DNA of 64,000 nt. It comes from Aporrectodea caliginosa (taxonomy: Eukaryota; Annelida; Clitellata; Crassiclitellata; Lumbricidae). The stretch lies in assembly GCA_020284085.1 (NCBI GenBank), contig JACEVL010000045.1, forward strand, positions 2,694,696 to 2,758,695. The letters run 5' to 3'. Both the position numbers and the translations under genes were made by a program. This document shows, one piece after another, positions 22,668 to 32,447 of this stretch; within the stretch, counting starts at the first letter, position 1; each line of letters opens with the position of its first letter. The notes under the pieces were generated by a model. It saw only the letters and a list, made by a program, of their open reading frames with translations. It made no database searches and was not told where the DNA came from.

Positions 22668-25040
22668 TTACTCTTGACCTTGTCATCACTCCTGAAGACG
22701 TTATGGTACAAGATTTAAAAATCCTTCCGCCGACGCTCTCCGATCACTCTCCTATTGAATTCTCTATCCCTCCTCTTCATTAACAACCCATTCATGCTCT
22801 CCGGTATCTTCGTGGATGGAAGTCTCTCGACCGAGGCGCCTTCAGTGAGGCTTTGCGAAACTCGCCTCTCTTCTCCTCTACCTCGCAACTAGATACTCAG
22901 TCAACTTCACAACTCTACGATCTCTACTCCTCTACGATCAGCAATCTTCTTGACAAGATGATTCCACTCCGTGGTATCAAGATTCGCGTTCGGCCACTTG
23001 CCGTTCGGTTCGACCGAGAGTGTCATCAACTGCGTCGTCGAACCCGCTGTCTTGAACGACGTTTTCGTCGTTCTAGAGATCCAGCCGATCGTCTCGTCTG
23101 GATCAATCAACTGCGCTCCCTTCACCGTCTCTATCGTCAGAAAGAGGCGGCGTATTGGGAAGATTTGGTCAACAGGAACTCAAAGAATCCAAAACGTCTC
23201 TGGTCCGCTATCTCCGGTCTACTGGGTCGATCTTCTAGTACATCCGCGAATCCTTCCTTCTCAGCGGACGATTTTCTACTGATGCTTACAACTAAACTGG
23301 ATGGGCTCCGAAATTCCACAGCTGGTTCACCACCACCTTCCTACACTACCACTGAGTCGGTGTTCAAGGACTTTCGACCTATCCTTGAACCTGAACTGCG
23401 TCATCTGCTTTCTACATCTAATTTAAAATCATGTGAACTTGACCCCCTTCCCCCGTTTGTTATAGTAGATGTACTAGATGACATTGTTCCCTTCCTTCTC
23501 TACTTGTTTAATAGGTCTCTTTCAGAAGGCCACCTTCCAGCATCTCAGAAGCGTGCTATTGTGTTTCCCACTCTTAAGAAGCCCAACCTGGATTCTAGCA
23601 TATGCCAAAACTATCGCCCTATTGCAAATCTCTCCTTTCTCTCAAAGACTTTAGAACGACTTGTTTCTCTGCAACTTCTTCCTTACCTTGAGCAGTCAGG
23701 CCTTCTACCGCCCAGACAATCTGGCTTTAGAGCTCACCACTCAACTGAAACTGCTCTTCTCTCTCTTCTCTCTGACATCTATTCTGCTATGGATAAATCC
23801 CACGTTACTCTCTTAGCACTTTTTGATGCATCTTCAGCATTTGATATGGTAGATCATGATATTCTATTACATCGCCTTGAAATTTCCTTTGGTCTTAGTG
23901 GCCTTCCTCTTCGTTGGTTTCGCTCCTATCTTACTGATCGTACTCAAATGGTTATTCTAGGAGACTCCCGCACCTCATGGGTACCTGTTAAAGTTGGAGT
24001 CCCACAAGGATCTGTGCTGGGTCCACTTCTTTATATCTTGTTTACAGCCGATATTCCTCTTATCTTTGCTAAACACTCAGCCTCTGGTCACCTTTATGCT
24101 GATGATGTCCAGGCCTTTGTTCATGGCCCCTCTTCTCATCAGCTTGCTCTTTCCCAATCTATTGAATCTCTTTCTGCTGATCTCAATTGTTGGATGTCCT
24201 CTAATCGTCTTTCACTCAACTCTTCCAAGACTCAATTGATCTGGCTTGGCACTCGCCAACAGCTAATTAAACTTGATTACGATTTACTTGCCAAGCAATT
24301 CCCTCAATTTACTTTCTCGACAAATGTCCGTAACCTTGGTGTTACTCTTGACAGTGCTCTTTCTTTCTCTGCACATATCTCTAATCTCTCTCGGTCCAGT
24401 TTTTATCACTTGCGGCGTCTACGTGCCATTCGACGATCTGTCCTCTCGCCGATTTTTTCTTCCATGGTTCATGCCTTTGTCTGTTCTCGCATTGACTACT
24501 GTAACTCGTTACTTATGGGCCTACCAAAACTTCGCCTGGCTCCACTGCAATCAGTACTTAATTCTGCTGCTCGTTTAATTGCCCGCCTACCTCGTTTCTC
24601 CCATATTTCGACTTTCATGACTCAAGACCTTCATTGGCTTCCTCTAACTGCTCGAATTCAGTTTAAAATTCTTTTTCTTACGTGTAAAACGTTTTTAGGT
24701 CAAGCTCCACGCTACCTCTGTGATCTTATGAGACGGCCTATCTCAGCTACCTCTGGACGTCCTCTCCGCTCTTCTGACCATCATGACCTTCTAGTTCCGA
24801 GGTCTCGGACTACCACAGCACAGCATCGTGCCTTTGCCTCCGTTGGACCTTTGCTGTGGAATGACCTCCCTGCTTTAACTCGTGCTGTAATGTTATCTGG
24901 AGGTACCACTGTTTCTGCTCGTTCTCTTCAGACTTTTCTTTTTTCGAGGGGCCCTTCGCACTGGAAGCGCTTCTGATTAGGTTGTACTGCGAGAGGCGCT
25001 TTATAAGTCCATAAATAGAATAGAATAGAATAGAATTTAA
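22668..25040 (+). mobile_element. 5'-truncated L2-like LINE with (TAGAA)n tail
   Basis: Begins inside the endonuclease domain (LDLVITPEDV...LSDHSPIEFSI, about 22668-22775), runs through a long RT ORF and ends GAGGCGCTTTATAAGTCC followed by TAGAA repeats (25015-25035). An in-frame TAA at about 22781 separates the endonuclease remnant from the RT ORF. Confidence 0.85.
22853..24976 (+). CDS. L2-like LINE reverse transcriptase ORF
   Basis: About 707 codons open. RT motifs: PIANLSFLSKTLE, QSGFRAHHSTETALL, LALFDASSAFDMVDHDIL, GVPQGSVLGPLLYILF and GHLYADDVQAF (catalytic YADD, residues about 410-425). The C-terminal section has SRIDYCNSLLMGLP, LNSAARLIARLPRFSHIS and LHWLPLTARIQFKILFL, typical of L2-type LINEs. 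There is no Met at the apparent start. The frame continues upstream to the TAA at about 22781, so this is a fragment of a longer ORF. Not expected to be mobile because the 5' half is missing. Confidence 0.85.
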   Translation: MRNSPLFSSTSQLDTQSTSQLYDLYSSTISNLLDKMIPLRGIKIRVRPLAVRFDRECHQLRRRTRCLERRFRRSRDPADRLVWINQLRSLHRLYRQKEAAYWEDLVNRNSKNPKRLWSAISGLLGRSSSTSANPSFSADDFLLMLTTKLDGLRNSTAGSPPPSYTTTESVFKDFRPILEPELRHLLSTSNLKSCELDPLPPFVIVDVLDDIVPFLLYLFNRSLSEGHLPASQKRAIVFPTLKKPNLDSSICQNYRPIANLSFLSKTLERLVSLQLLPYLEQSGLLPPRQSGFRAHHSTETALLSLLSDIYSAMDKSHVTLLALFDASSAFDMVDHDILLHRLEISFGLSGLPLRWFRSYLTDRTQMVILGDSRTSWVPVKVGVPQGSVLGPLLYILFTADIPLIFAKHSASGHLYADDVQAFVHGPSSHQLALSQSIESLSADLNCWMSSNRLSLNSSKTQLIWLGTRQQLIKLDYDLLAKQFPQFTFSTNVRNLGVTLDSALSFSAHISNLSRSSFYHLRRLRAIRRSVLSPIFSSMVHAFVCSRIDYCNSLLMGLPKLRLAPLQSVLNSAARLIARLPRFSHISTFMTQDLHWLPLTARIQFKILFLTCKTFLGQAPRYLCDLMRRPISATSGRPLRSSDHHDLLVPRSRTTTAQHRAFASVGPLLWNDLPALTRAVMLSGGTTVSARSLQTFLFSRGPSHWKRF

Positions 25041-25636
25041 TGCCATGCGGCTATTGGACACCTTTTAAACGTCGTCCACTGACGCGATTTATACAAGTGG
25101 TTTCTCGTGCGTTGAAGTGAAAGATGACATATTTAAAGATTGTTGGGACTCAGAAAACCGCCTTCCCGATTCTATGGCATTATTATTACTCATTTATTAA
25201 GCGCCAAATTCCAATAACCAGGCATCAGTCGATGGCGCTGAACAATTTTGAATGAAGGACTTTCTCATAGTAACCGTGTCAGTGGAAGAGGTTCGCACGC
25301 GTATTCTACGAGTTAAAAGGCGAGGGATCTAACCAATCGGTTGGCTGGATTGTTTGCAGCCTTTAAAGACATCTTATGGCAAGAAAGACCGCTGACGTCG
25401 ACAGAAATTACTTTGAACAGCTCTCACCCGTTCATCAACTGTTTTTTGAACACCTGTCCTCTAATAACAGCTATCACCGTTCTCGCCGTTTCTATCGATA
25501 TACATCTGGCCTTTATTAATGTGATACCGTGTCACACGCCTATGTAGTATCGGTTGGAACAGTTTTAGAGGTGTCTAAAGAGAGCGCTCTAGTCAAGCAT
25601 CTACCTGTGTCCCATGCCTATATATATATATACACT
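25041..25636. other. Unassigned repeat-like region
   Basis: Contains GGACACCTTTTAAACG (25058), resembling dispersed-repeat landmarks at 17595, 27118 and 29248, and ATTAAGCGCCAAATTCC (25196), resembling an L2-like tail. No gene. Confidence 0.4.
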
Positions 25637-26110
25637 GTGTCCCGATGAAAAGTGGACCCCTAGAAAAAGTGTCATAACTCGTTCAACATTTTTAACATTT
25701 GCCTGAAATTTTAAATACAACAATAGTAGCCATATCACCACCAAATCCTAACGCCGTTTGGAAATGTTGGCAAATTTGTCACTTTTATGAACGTTTCAGA
25801 TGCAGCATGTTCAACATTTTTAACATTTGCCTGAAATTTTAAATACAACAACAGTAGCCATATCACCACCAAATCCTAACGCCGTTTGGAAATGTGGGCA
25901 AATTTGTCACTTTTTTGAACGTTTCAGATGCAGCACTGAAAAAAAGAAGTTTCCAACATACAAGAGCCACAAGAAGGTGAAGTTCAGCTACATCTGGTGT
26001 TCAAAATGTCCTCCTTGTTCACGGACACACGACCGTAGACGTAGAAGCCATGTTTGATGGCCCGGTCGATGATCAGTATTGATCACGTGGTCAAACAACT
26101 GCCACTCTTG
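25637..26110 (-). mobile_element. mariner/Tc1-like transposon 3' fragment
   Basis: An end sequence ACTGTGTCCCGATGAAAAGT sits next to a (TA)n target at 25637. Reading the minus strand leftwards from 26110 gives EWQLFDHVI and LRSCVREQGGHFEHQM then a stop, the typical C-terminus of mariner-type transposases. A 128-bp subterminal segment is duplicated in tandem (25681-25808 and 25809-25936). Most of the catalytic domain is missing. Confidence 0.65.
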
Positions 26111-26302
26111 AGGAGACGTTCAGCAGGCACCTGTTTCTTGCACGTTCCAGCCGCCGCATAAACGCGATCCCGCATTCGTGACGCCGATCACCTGATCTCG
26201 TCTGATTGAAGAGTGGCAGTTGTTTGACCACGTGATCATCGACAGGGCCATCAAACAGTGGCGTCCACGTCTATGGTCGTGTGTCCGTGAACAAGGAGGA
26301 CA
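26007..26302. repeat. Palindrome formed by two mariner C-terminal segments
   Basis: Left arm 26007-26110 and right arm 26209-26302 are inverted copies (CCTCCTTGTTCACGGACACA versus TGTGTCCGTGAACAAGGAGG), separated by about 100 bp. The right arm encodes RLIEEWQLFDHVIIDRAIKQ then WRPRL on the plus strand. Confidence 0.85.
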
Positions 26303-26329
26303 AGTGGTTTTCACTTTTGAACGGTACCC

Positions 26330-26818
26330 GCTGTTGGATAGTCCTAAATGCTGCCGCCAGATTAATAGCACGCCTACAACGGTACTCTCACATTTCTACT
26401 TTCATGTTTGAACAACTGCACTGGCTTCCTCTCTCTCCTCGCATTAAATTCAAAATCCTCAAGTTAGTTTTCAAGGCACAAAGGGGTCTTGCCCCAAAAT
26501 ATTTAGCTGATGTATTACTCCGGCCTCTTTCAGCCTCCTCCCATCGACCATTATACGCTCATCAAACAGACTTGAGCTTCTAGTTCCTCATACAAGAACA
26601 GCTATGGCCCAGTCCCGGTCCTTTACCTCAATTGGTCCCTCTCTTTGGAATGCGCTGTCTCCATCTACTCGCTCTCGAATTCTAGCTAGTAACCTCTCTT
26701 CCACCTTTGCTTTTCTCAAAACCTTTTTCTTCTCTTTGGCCTTGCGCACTGGGAGCGCCTCTGAATGGTTCACCCTATGAGAGGCGCTTTATAAATGTTT
26801 GAATACAATACAATACAA
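26330..26818 (+). pseudogene. L2-like LINE 3' fragment
   Basis: Encodes VLNAAARLIARLQRYSHIS, LHWLPLSPRIKFKILKL and APKYLADVLLRP, homologous to the C-terminus of the ORF at 22853-24976. Stops follow, then the tail GAGGCGCTTTATAAATG and an AATAC repeat. It abuts the mariner palindrome. Confidence 0.8.
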
Positions 26819-26940
26819 ATTGCTAGCCTTTCAGCCTCGTCCTGCGACTTCTCCAAGCATTTCAATTCGTCCTTGATGATCTCCGGACAGTTCTTCCGTG
26901 GTCTTCCCCTTAACCTTCTCTCTCCGTTCCTTGTCTTCGA
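26818..26940 (-). pseudogene. Short LINE C-terminal fragment
   Basis: The minus strand encodes RLRGRPRKNCPEIIKDELKC followed by LEKSQDEAERLA, paralogous to the fragment at 21957-22075. Confidence 0.55.
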
Positions 26941-29700
26941 TATTAAACTCGCATTCCGAACAAATTTGCAATTTTTGCATATTTTTTAACATTTAACATT
27001 TCTGATGTCTGACAATTGCACAAAATTTATTTGAATTTGCATTAGATATCTTATCGTCGAAGAAGACGCCGAATTAAACAAGTTAACGCAGCTGCTGTAT
27101 ATATAAATTGTAGAGTAACGTTTTAAAGGTGTCCAATTAAATGCATTTCCTTAGCACGGTTTAAGCCCCTTAAGAACATCTTATGACTGCTAAATTGATT
27201 GCCTTTGACCTTACTTTTTAATCGACAAAATCTAGATTGCCTCATCTCGGTAACTGGCGATTATGTAGATTGTTTTTGCTTAACAAAGCTGCCATAAAAA
27301 TAGAATAAACGTCGCCCTCCTCATTTATATATGACTCGGACTGGGTATGAAACAATGCCATGTACGTATAATTATTTTATATGTATGAATTCTCAGAATG
27401 AATTATTGAAAAAGAAAACGTCTTAAAATAAGATAATTTTAAGTCGAGGTACAAAATACATCGAAGAGTCGCCAATGTAAACTTCTCGAGTAAGAAGCGT
27501 TAGTAAGATAATAAACGATACATAGTAATTGTAAGTTCAGTAAATGCGGAAAACAGTAGTTTACTATTCTGCCTTGAAGTAAAATCTGAAGTGTAAAACC
27601 GAAACTAATCAACACTGTGTCATAAGATGATAAGCGTCGCCCCCTTCCTTACCCTCTCTTGGGTCTGGCACATTTCCGCGTATAAGACTGTGGTGGAGTT
27701 CTAATGCCTATCCTCTAATCAAATCGATTTCAAAGAGTCAGTACTGTTTGAGAAAGATAACGTCCTTCAAAGATGAGCATCTTAAAGCGAGGAAATAAAT
27801 ACATTGAAATATCGCAAATGTAGACTGAAGGAGAACGAATCGTAATTGTAACATGTAAAAAATAATGTTAGTTAAAGCCCATATAAATGTAAAAGCAGCA
27901 AATTTACCAGATGCACATTTTTTTATTATCTTCAAGTAAAATAATATTTTGTGAAAGCGAAACTAAATAAGCAGAAACAGTTAGCATAGTTGCTAATATT
28001 TGGACACCTCTTTTAAGTTGACAACTTTTTATATATTTATCGAAAAATAATCGGTGAGCTTTAGTAGCTCAGAAGTACGATCTCTGATAATTTTTTTATT
28101 AAATTAAGTATTAATACTCGCAAAATATTTGAATTTGAACAACAGATTGTACGATCTTAAAACACACCCAACTGGTCAATTTGACATGTGCAAGGTTTCA
28201 GAAAACCATCCACGCATTTCATTACGTCATCAGACAGGATATAATTATACAAGCACCGTGTAATTCCATACTAACTGTGGGATGTTACACTCGTGAATAA
28301 GCTGGTGCCCTGCGCTTAGCTTTATAAATTTGAAGTTTACGATCTAAGATTCAAATGCTGTTAAAACGTGTCTTCCATCGACGCCATTACCATGGAGAAA
28401 GGATTAGGGCGACGCTAATCATCTATGTTATGACAAGTGTCGTTAAACAGCAACTCATCAACCAAACGACGTCGACGTCAAAGGCCACATCAGCCATATT
28501 TAGATGCTGTCAAATAATACATACTTCTCCTAAAATGCATTTAAAAATTTAATATATATGTACGGGCTCTATAATATAGAACATGTACATGTAATACTTA
28601 TTACATGAGCCTTATTGCAAAGGCGATCAAAGTAATAGTTAACTGCATCTAATACAAATTATATGTTATTCAAGGTTTAGGTAAGTTGCACGGGAATATG
28701 AATAAAAAGTTACTAGGTTATATTATCGAAAAGAAAGTCAAGAAGTGTCAGCGTCGAAAGAAAATGGCGCAAATAGCCACGAAACTAACCGACTGCAAAG
28801 ACACCTTTAAAACGGTTTACGCTGATTCTATATTAACGTTAACCCCACCATTGCTCGCACTCTGGCAGTGCCAGTCCAAAGCCTGTATGAAGGAGGAGGG
28901 CGACGCTAATGATCTTTGTTATCACACAGTGTCGCTAAACTGAAACATCTACTATATAAACGTCACCTCTTCTTTTTGTAGTTCAGTAAGTCCTAAAGTA
29001 GGTTCTGGTATACAAAGTGGACGTGAATGGACGTGGTAGCCATAACATTATACACAAAGAATAGCTCTTTTTAAACAGATTTAAAAAAAACCGATTGCAC
29101 AGATGCTATATGATTTTTATTTGGTCTTAATAATTCGTTTGGTGCAATCCCTATATCGAGTGATTAATATTTTGGTAAACGTGAATGGCCGTATATAGTA
29201 GTCATAAGATACACGATACACCAAAGTAAAAACCAACAGCTCATCTTAAACACCTTTTAAACGGTTCTAACTGAGGCTATATAATCGTCAATTCGCGTGT
29301 TGGTTTAATTTCGAGCTGTCAAGGTTTGTCTAGTAATATAAAAGCCGACGTCATGAGATAAACGAATTATTAAAGTGAAAACCAACGACTCTTCCTGTTA
29401 TGCCACACGAACGGTGAGAACTCTTGAAAATAATATCTGTCGACGGCAACGTCCTTTGTTGCCAAAAGATGTCTTTGAAATTCTGGATCCTTCCATCACC
29501 GCCCTGGAGCGTCTGCTCTTGTTCTGCATGCAACCAGAGGTCTTCTGAAGCTCCGCTACTATAATACATAGACTTAATGTGGTAGTGCCAGTCTGATGCT
29601 TAAATATAGGAGAAGGGAGACGCAAATTATCTTTGTTATGACACAGCGACGTCAAACACGAACTACACACCAAGCCAGTAGTTTGCAAATACCAAAGTCT
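26936..29700. repeat. Region of dispersed low-copy repeats
   Basis: Starts with the same TTCGATATTAAACTC and TTTTAAAGGTGTCCAAT landmarks as 17400. The motif GACGCTAATCATCTTTGTTA recurs, diverged, at about 28411, 28902 and 29618, and inverted at about 27611-27645. Each is followed within about 10 bp by a GTGTCG/GCGACG partner. CTCGTGAATAAGCTGGTGCC occurs at 28290. No coding region is supported. Confidence 0.5.
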
Positions 29701-29711
29701 ATGCCATTTAG

Positions 29712-29743
29712 CTAATAAATAAATAAATAAATAAATAAATCAA

Positions 29744-29774
<31 letters not shown>

Positions 29775-29784
29775 AATAAATGAG
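29712..29784. repeat. (AAAT)n microsatellite
   Basis: About 18 AAAT units with one ATCA interruption. Confidence 0.95.
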
Positions 29785-31009
29785 TAATCAAGTAAGTCAG
29801 CCAGTAAGTAAATAAGTAAGTATGACTTTCTTCTTAAGTAAGCTTTTTGGTAAGACATGGATGGCATAGAAGGCTGAACAACTGTAATTTAATAATAACC
29901 TCTACAAAGTTCAAAAGTGAAAGTTGAAACCGGGCCTTTAGAAAAACAAACAGTGTAGAACGCTCGTGAATAAGTTGGTGCCCTGTGTTTAGCTTAAAAA
30001 TTCTTATTAGTACTTAGTCTTACCCGTGTATTGACTTCAACTTGTCTCTCGGCTTGGACTTTGTAAACATTTCGTGGAGATATTCTAAGATGAATTCACG
30101 AATGTCTGTCTTTATTAACATCTGAATGAATTTTTCTGTTGCTTTTGCAATTTCATTCATTCATTCAGAAACAGCGTCTTGTAATATATTTATTACGTCT
30201 CCTAAACAAACCCAATAGACTTCTACGATGGAACGAAAATTTTTCGACTGCAGAAGGCTAAGGATGTCCCTAGATCCATGCTAGCCGTGTATTGGGATGT
30301 CCATCCCTTACCACAGAGTGACTTAGGCCAAGGCGACTTGCAAAGAAAATAGCGTCAATCTTACTGAAATCGCAGGAGAAACGAAGAATATGACCGATAC
30401 GTGAACATGGCAAAGGTAAACTCCAAGATGCTAGCGATGTCTTGGTTAATTCTGTAACGTAATTATGCAGAATGATCTGCCAAAATGACTTAAAAGTCAA
30501 ATAACGAACGAAGTGGTAGGATACAGTCATATTTGTATTAAGCATCGGAAATTATTCAACGACTTACTAATTTAATAATTAATACCACGATGAGCAAGGG
30601 AATGAATGGAAGGAAAACTGACAGCTACACAGTCCACAAATCTAATTCTGTAAATCTGTCGATAGACTCTATAATAAAATTATATACAGAATGTTATCCA
30701 GCCGCAATTCACTTTAACTGCACTAAGACCATTCCAAGCGTCAACTATACTATGTTTGCAACAATTAGTTTTTCACAGTTTGCATACAGTGTGAGGATTT
30801 TTCGTCTCTTGGACCGAGAAAAAAGTCGTTGACGTTTTCGAAGTTTTATTCCAACAAAACTAAAGCGATTAAGGGTTTACCGCATCATCGTATTTTGCAA
30901 AATAGCAGTAGGCCTAATGGTAGGAACAGTATTTTAAAGAAGTAGTAAATAGGAACGATACAATTATTTTTATTCTGCAAGTAAAGTAAATCGTCTAAAT
31001 AAATTCTCA
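29785..31009. other. Unassigned intergenic region
   Basis: AAGT runs at 29800-29840 and a copy of CTCGTGAATAAG at about 29963. Short open frames on both strands show no recognisable domain. Confidence 0.4.
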
Positions 31010-31420
31010 ATGTATATCTCAAACAGATTAAGTATTTCAACCCAGTTCTTTGAAATAAAAAACAATAGTTAGGCCTACTAAAATATGACCATTACAAGAA
31101 ATATCGAAACTATCTAATACACATTTTCGAAACAGAATAAGTATGTCAGCCCAGTTCTTTTAAATAAAAGGCTGAAGTTATTGAGATTGACCATCACAAG
31201 AAATATCGAAAATTGTCCAAACAGAATAAGCATTTCCATCCAGTTGTTTGAAAAAAAACAATAGTTACTAAAATACGACAATTACACGAAATATCGAAAC
31301 TACCTAGTACAAATTGTTGAAACAGAATAAGCATTTCAACCCAGTTGTTTGAAATAAAAAAACAATAGTTACTAAAATACGACAATTACACGATATATCG
31401 AAACTACCTAGTACAAAATG
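31010..31420. repeat. Tandem repeat of about 110-bp unit
   Basis: Recurring AATATCGAAACTACCTAGTA, GAAACAGAATAAGCATTTC and CCCAGTTGTTTGAAATAAAA in the same order, roughly three and a half diverged copies, ending just 3' of the F-box gene stop codon. Confidence 0.75.
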
Positions 31421-31449
31421 TCCATTACGTCACCATCTTTTCGAGAGAT

Positions 31450-32447
31450 TTATTCTTCTGTAAAATGGAAGATACATGTAGCTAAAACGCCGTTCACAGA
31501 GTCATCATCTTGTACAATAGTTAGGCCTACTACCTCATTCCTTTCGCTATCGTAGTTCATTCCGCAGCAGTAAATCAATTTGTCCTCATCCAGTTCCGGA
31601 CCATTGGACTCCATGAGATTGAATTCAGAATCCAAAAGCTCCATTCTGTTGAGCCTGTCGGCAATCAATATGCGTCCATAGATGTCTGCATGACAAACAC
31701 TATTAAACGCTTCAATTGGCGACTGATATTGGCGTACAAGAGTGCCATCCATGTCGATCTCCGTTAAAACTGTTTGCCATTGGTCGTTAGCTGAAACCAG
31801 GACAAGGTTTCCATTTGATTTTGGAATTATTTCGTAGGGTTCCAAAATATCTGAGGACAACCTTATTTCATGTTGCAAGGAACCATTCGCATCATACCTG
31901 CCTATTACGGCAAGTTGCTCACTGCTTTGCCACCTTGATAGGATTAGACTACCATTGGCAGTTACGGATAGAGTAGGATGTGGCATCCACATATCACTAA
32001 TCAATGGTGATACAGTGAACTGGTGTTCATCATCTTTCGTAATGCGTTGGATTGAAATGACATCGCGATTAGAAGTTTCTCTGCATAGTGCATAAACGCA
32101 GTTTGACACGTAACAAACCGCTATGCTCGGCGGATATGTTCCTGGTAGCGGGATGACATCTTTCAACTCTGCCATATTGTTGCGGTCGTAAACATTAAAA
32201 GCATAATGGTCCTGGCCAGCTGTCTTGCAGAGCATAAACACTTGATCCTTCAATGTAATCACTCGCAGGACAAAAAACGGCTCTGGATGTAAGAAGCGAA
32301 GATTAAAGGCATGAACGTCCTGGCCATCTGATTTACAGAGCATAAACACTTGATCCTTCATTGTAATCACTTGCCTGACCATAAGCGTCCCTGGAGGTAA
32401 GAAGATCGGAGACTTCTGCAAAATTTCCATATGAACCGTCTCCAGAG
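31450..32447 (-). CDS. F-box gene exon 3: propeller-like domain
   Basis: Acceptor TGTTTTAG. Open for 998 nt to a TAA. Residues VITMKDQVFMLCK..GQD..AFN recur 36 residues later as VITLKDQVFMLCK..GQD..AFN, from a 108-bp in-frame tandem duplication (homologous positions about 32233 and 32341). Confidence 0.85.
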
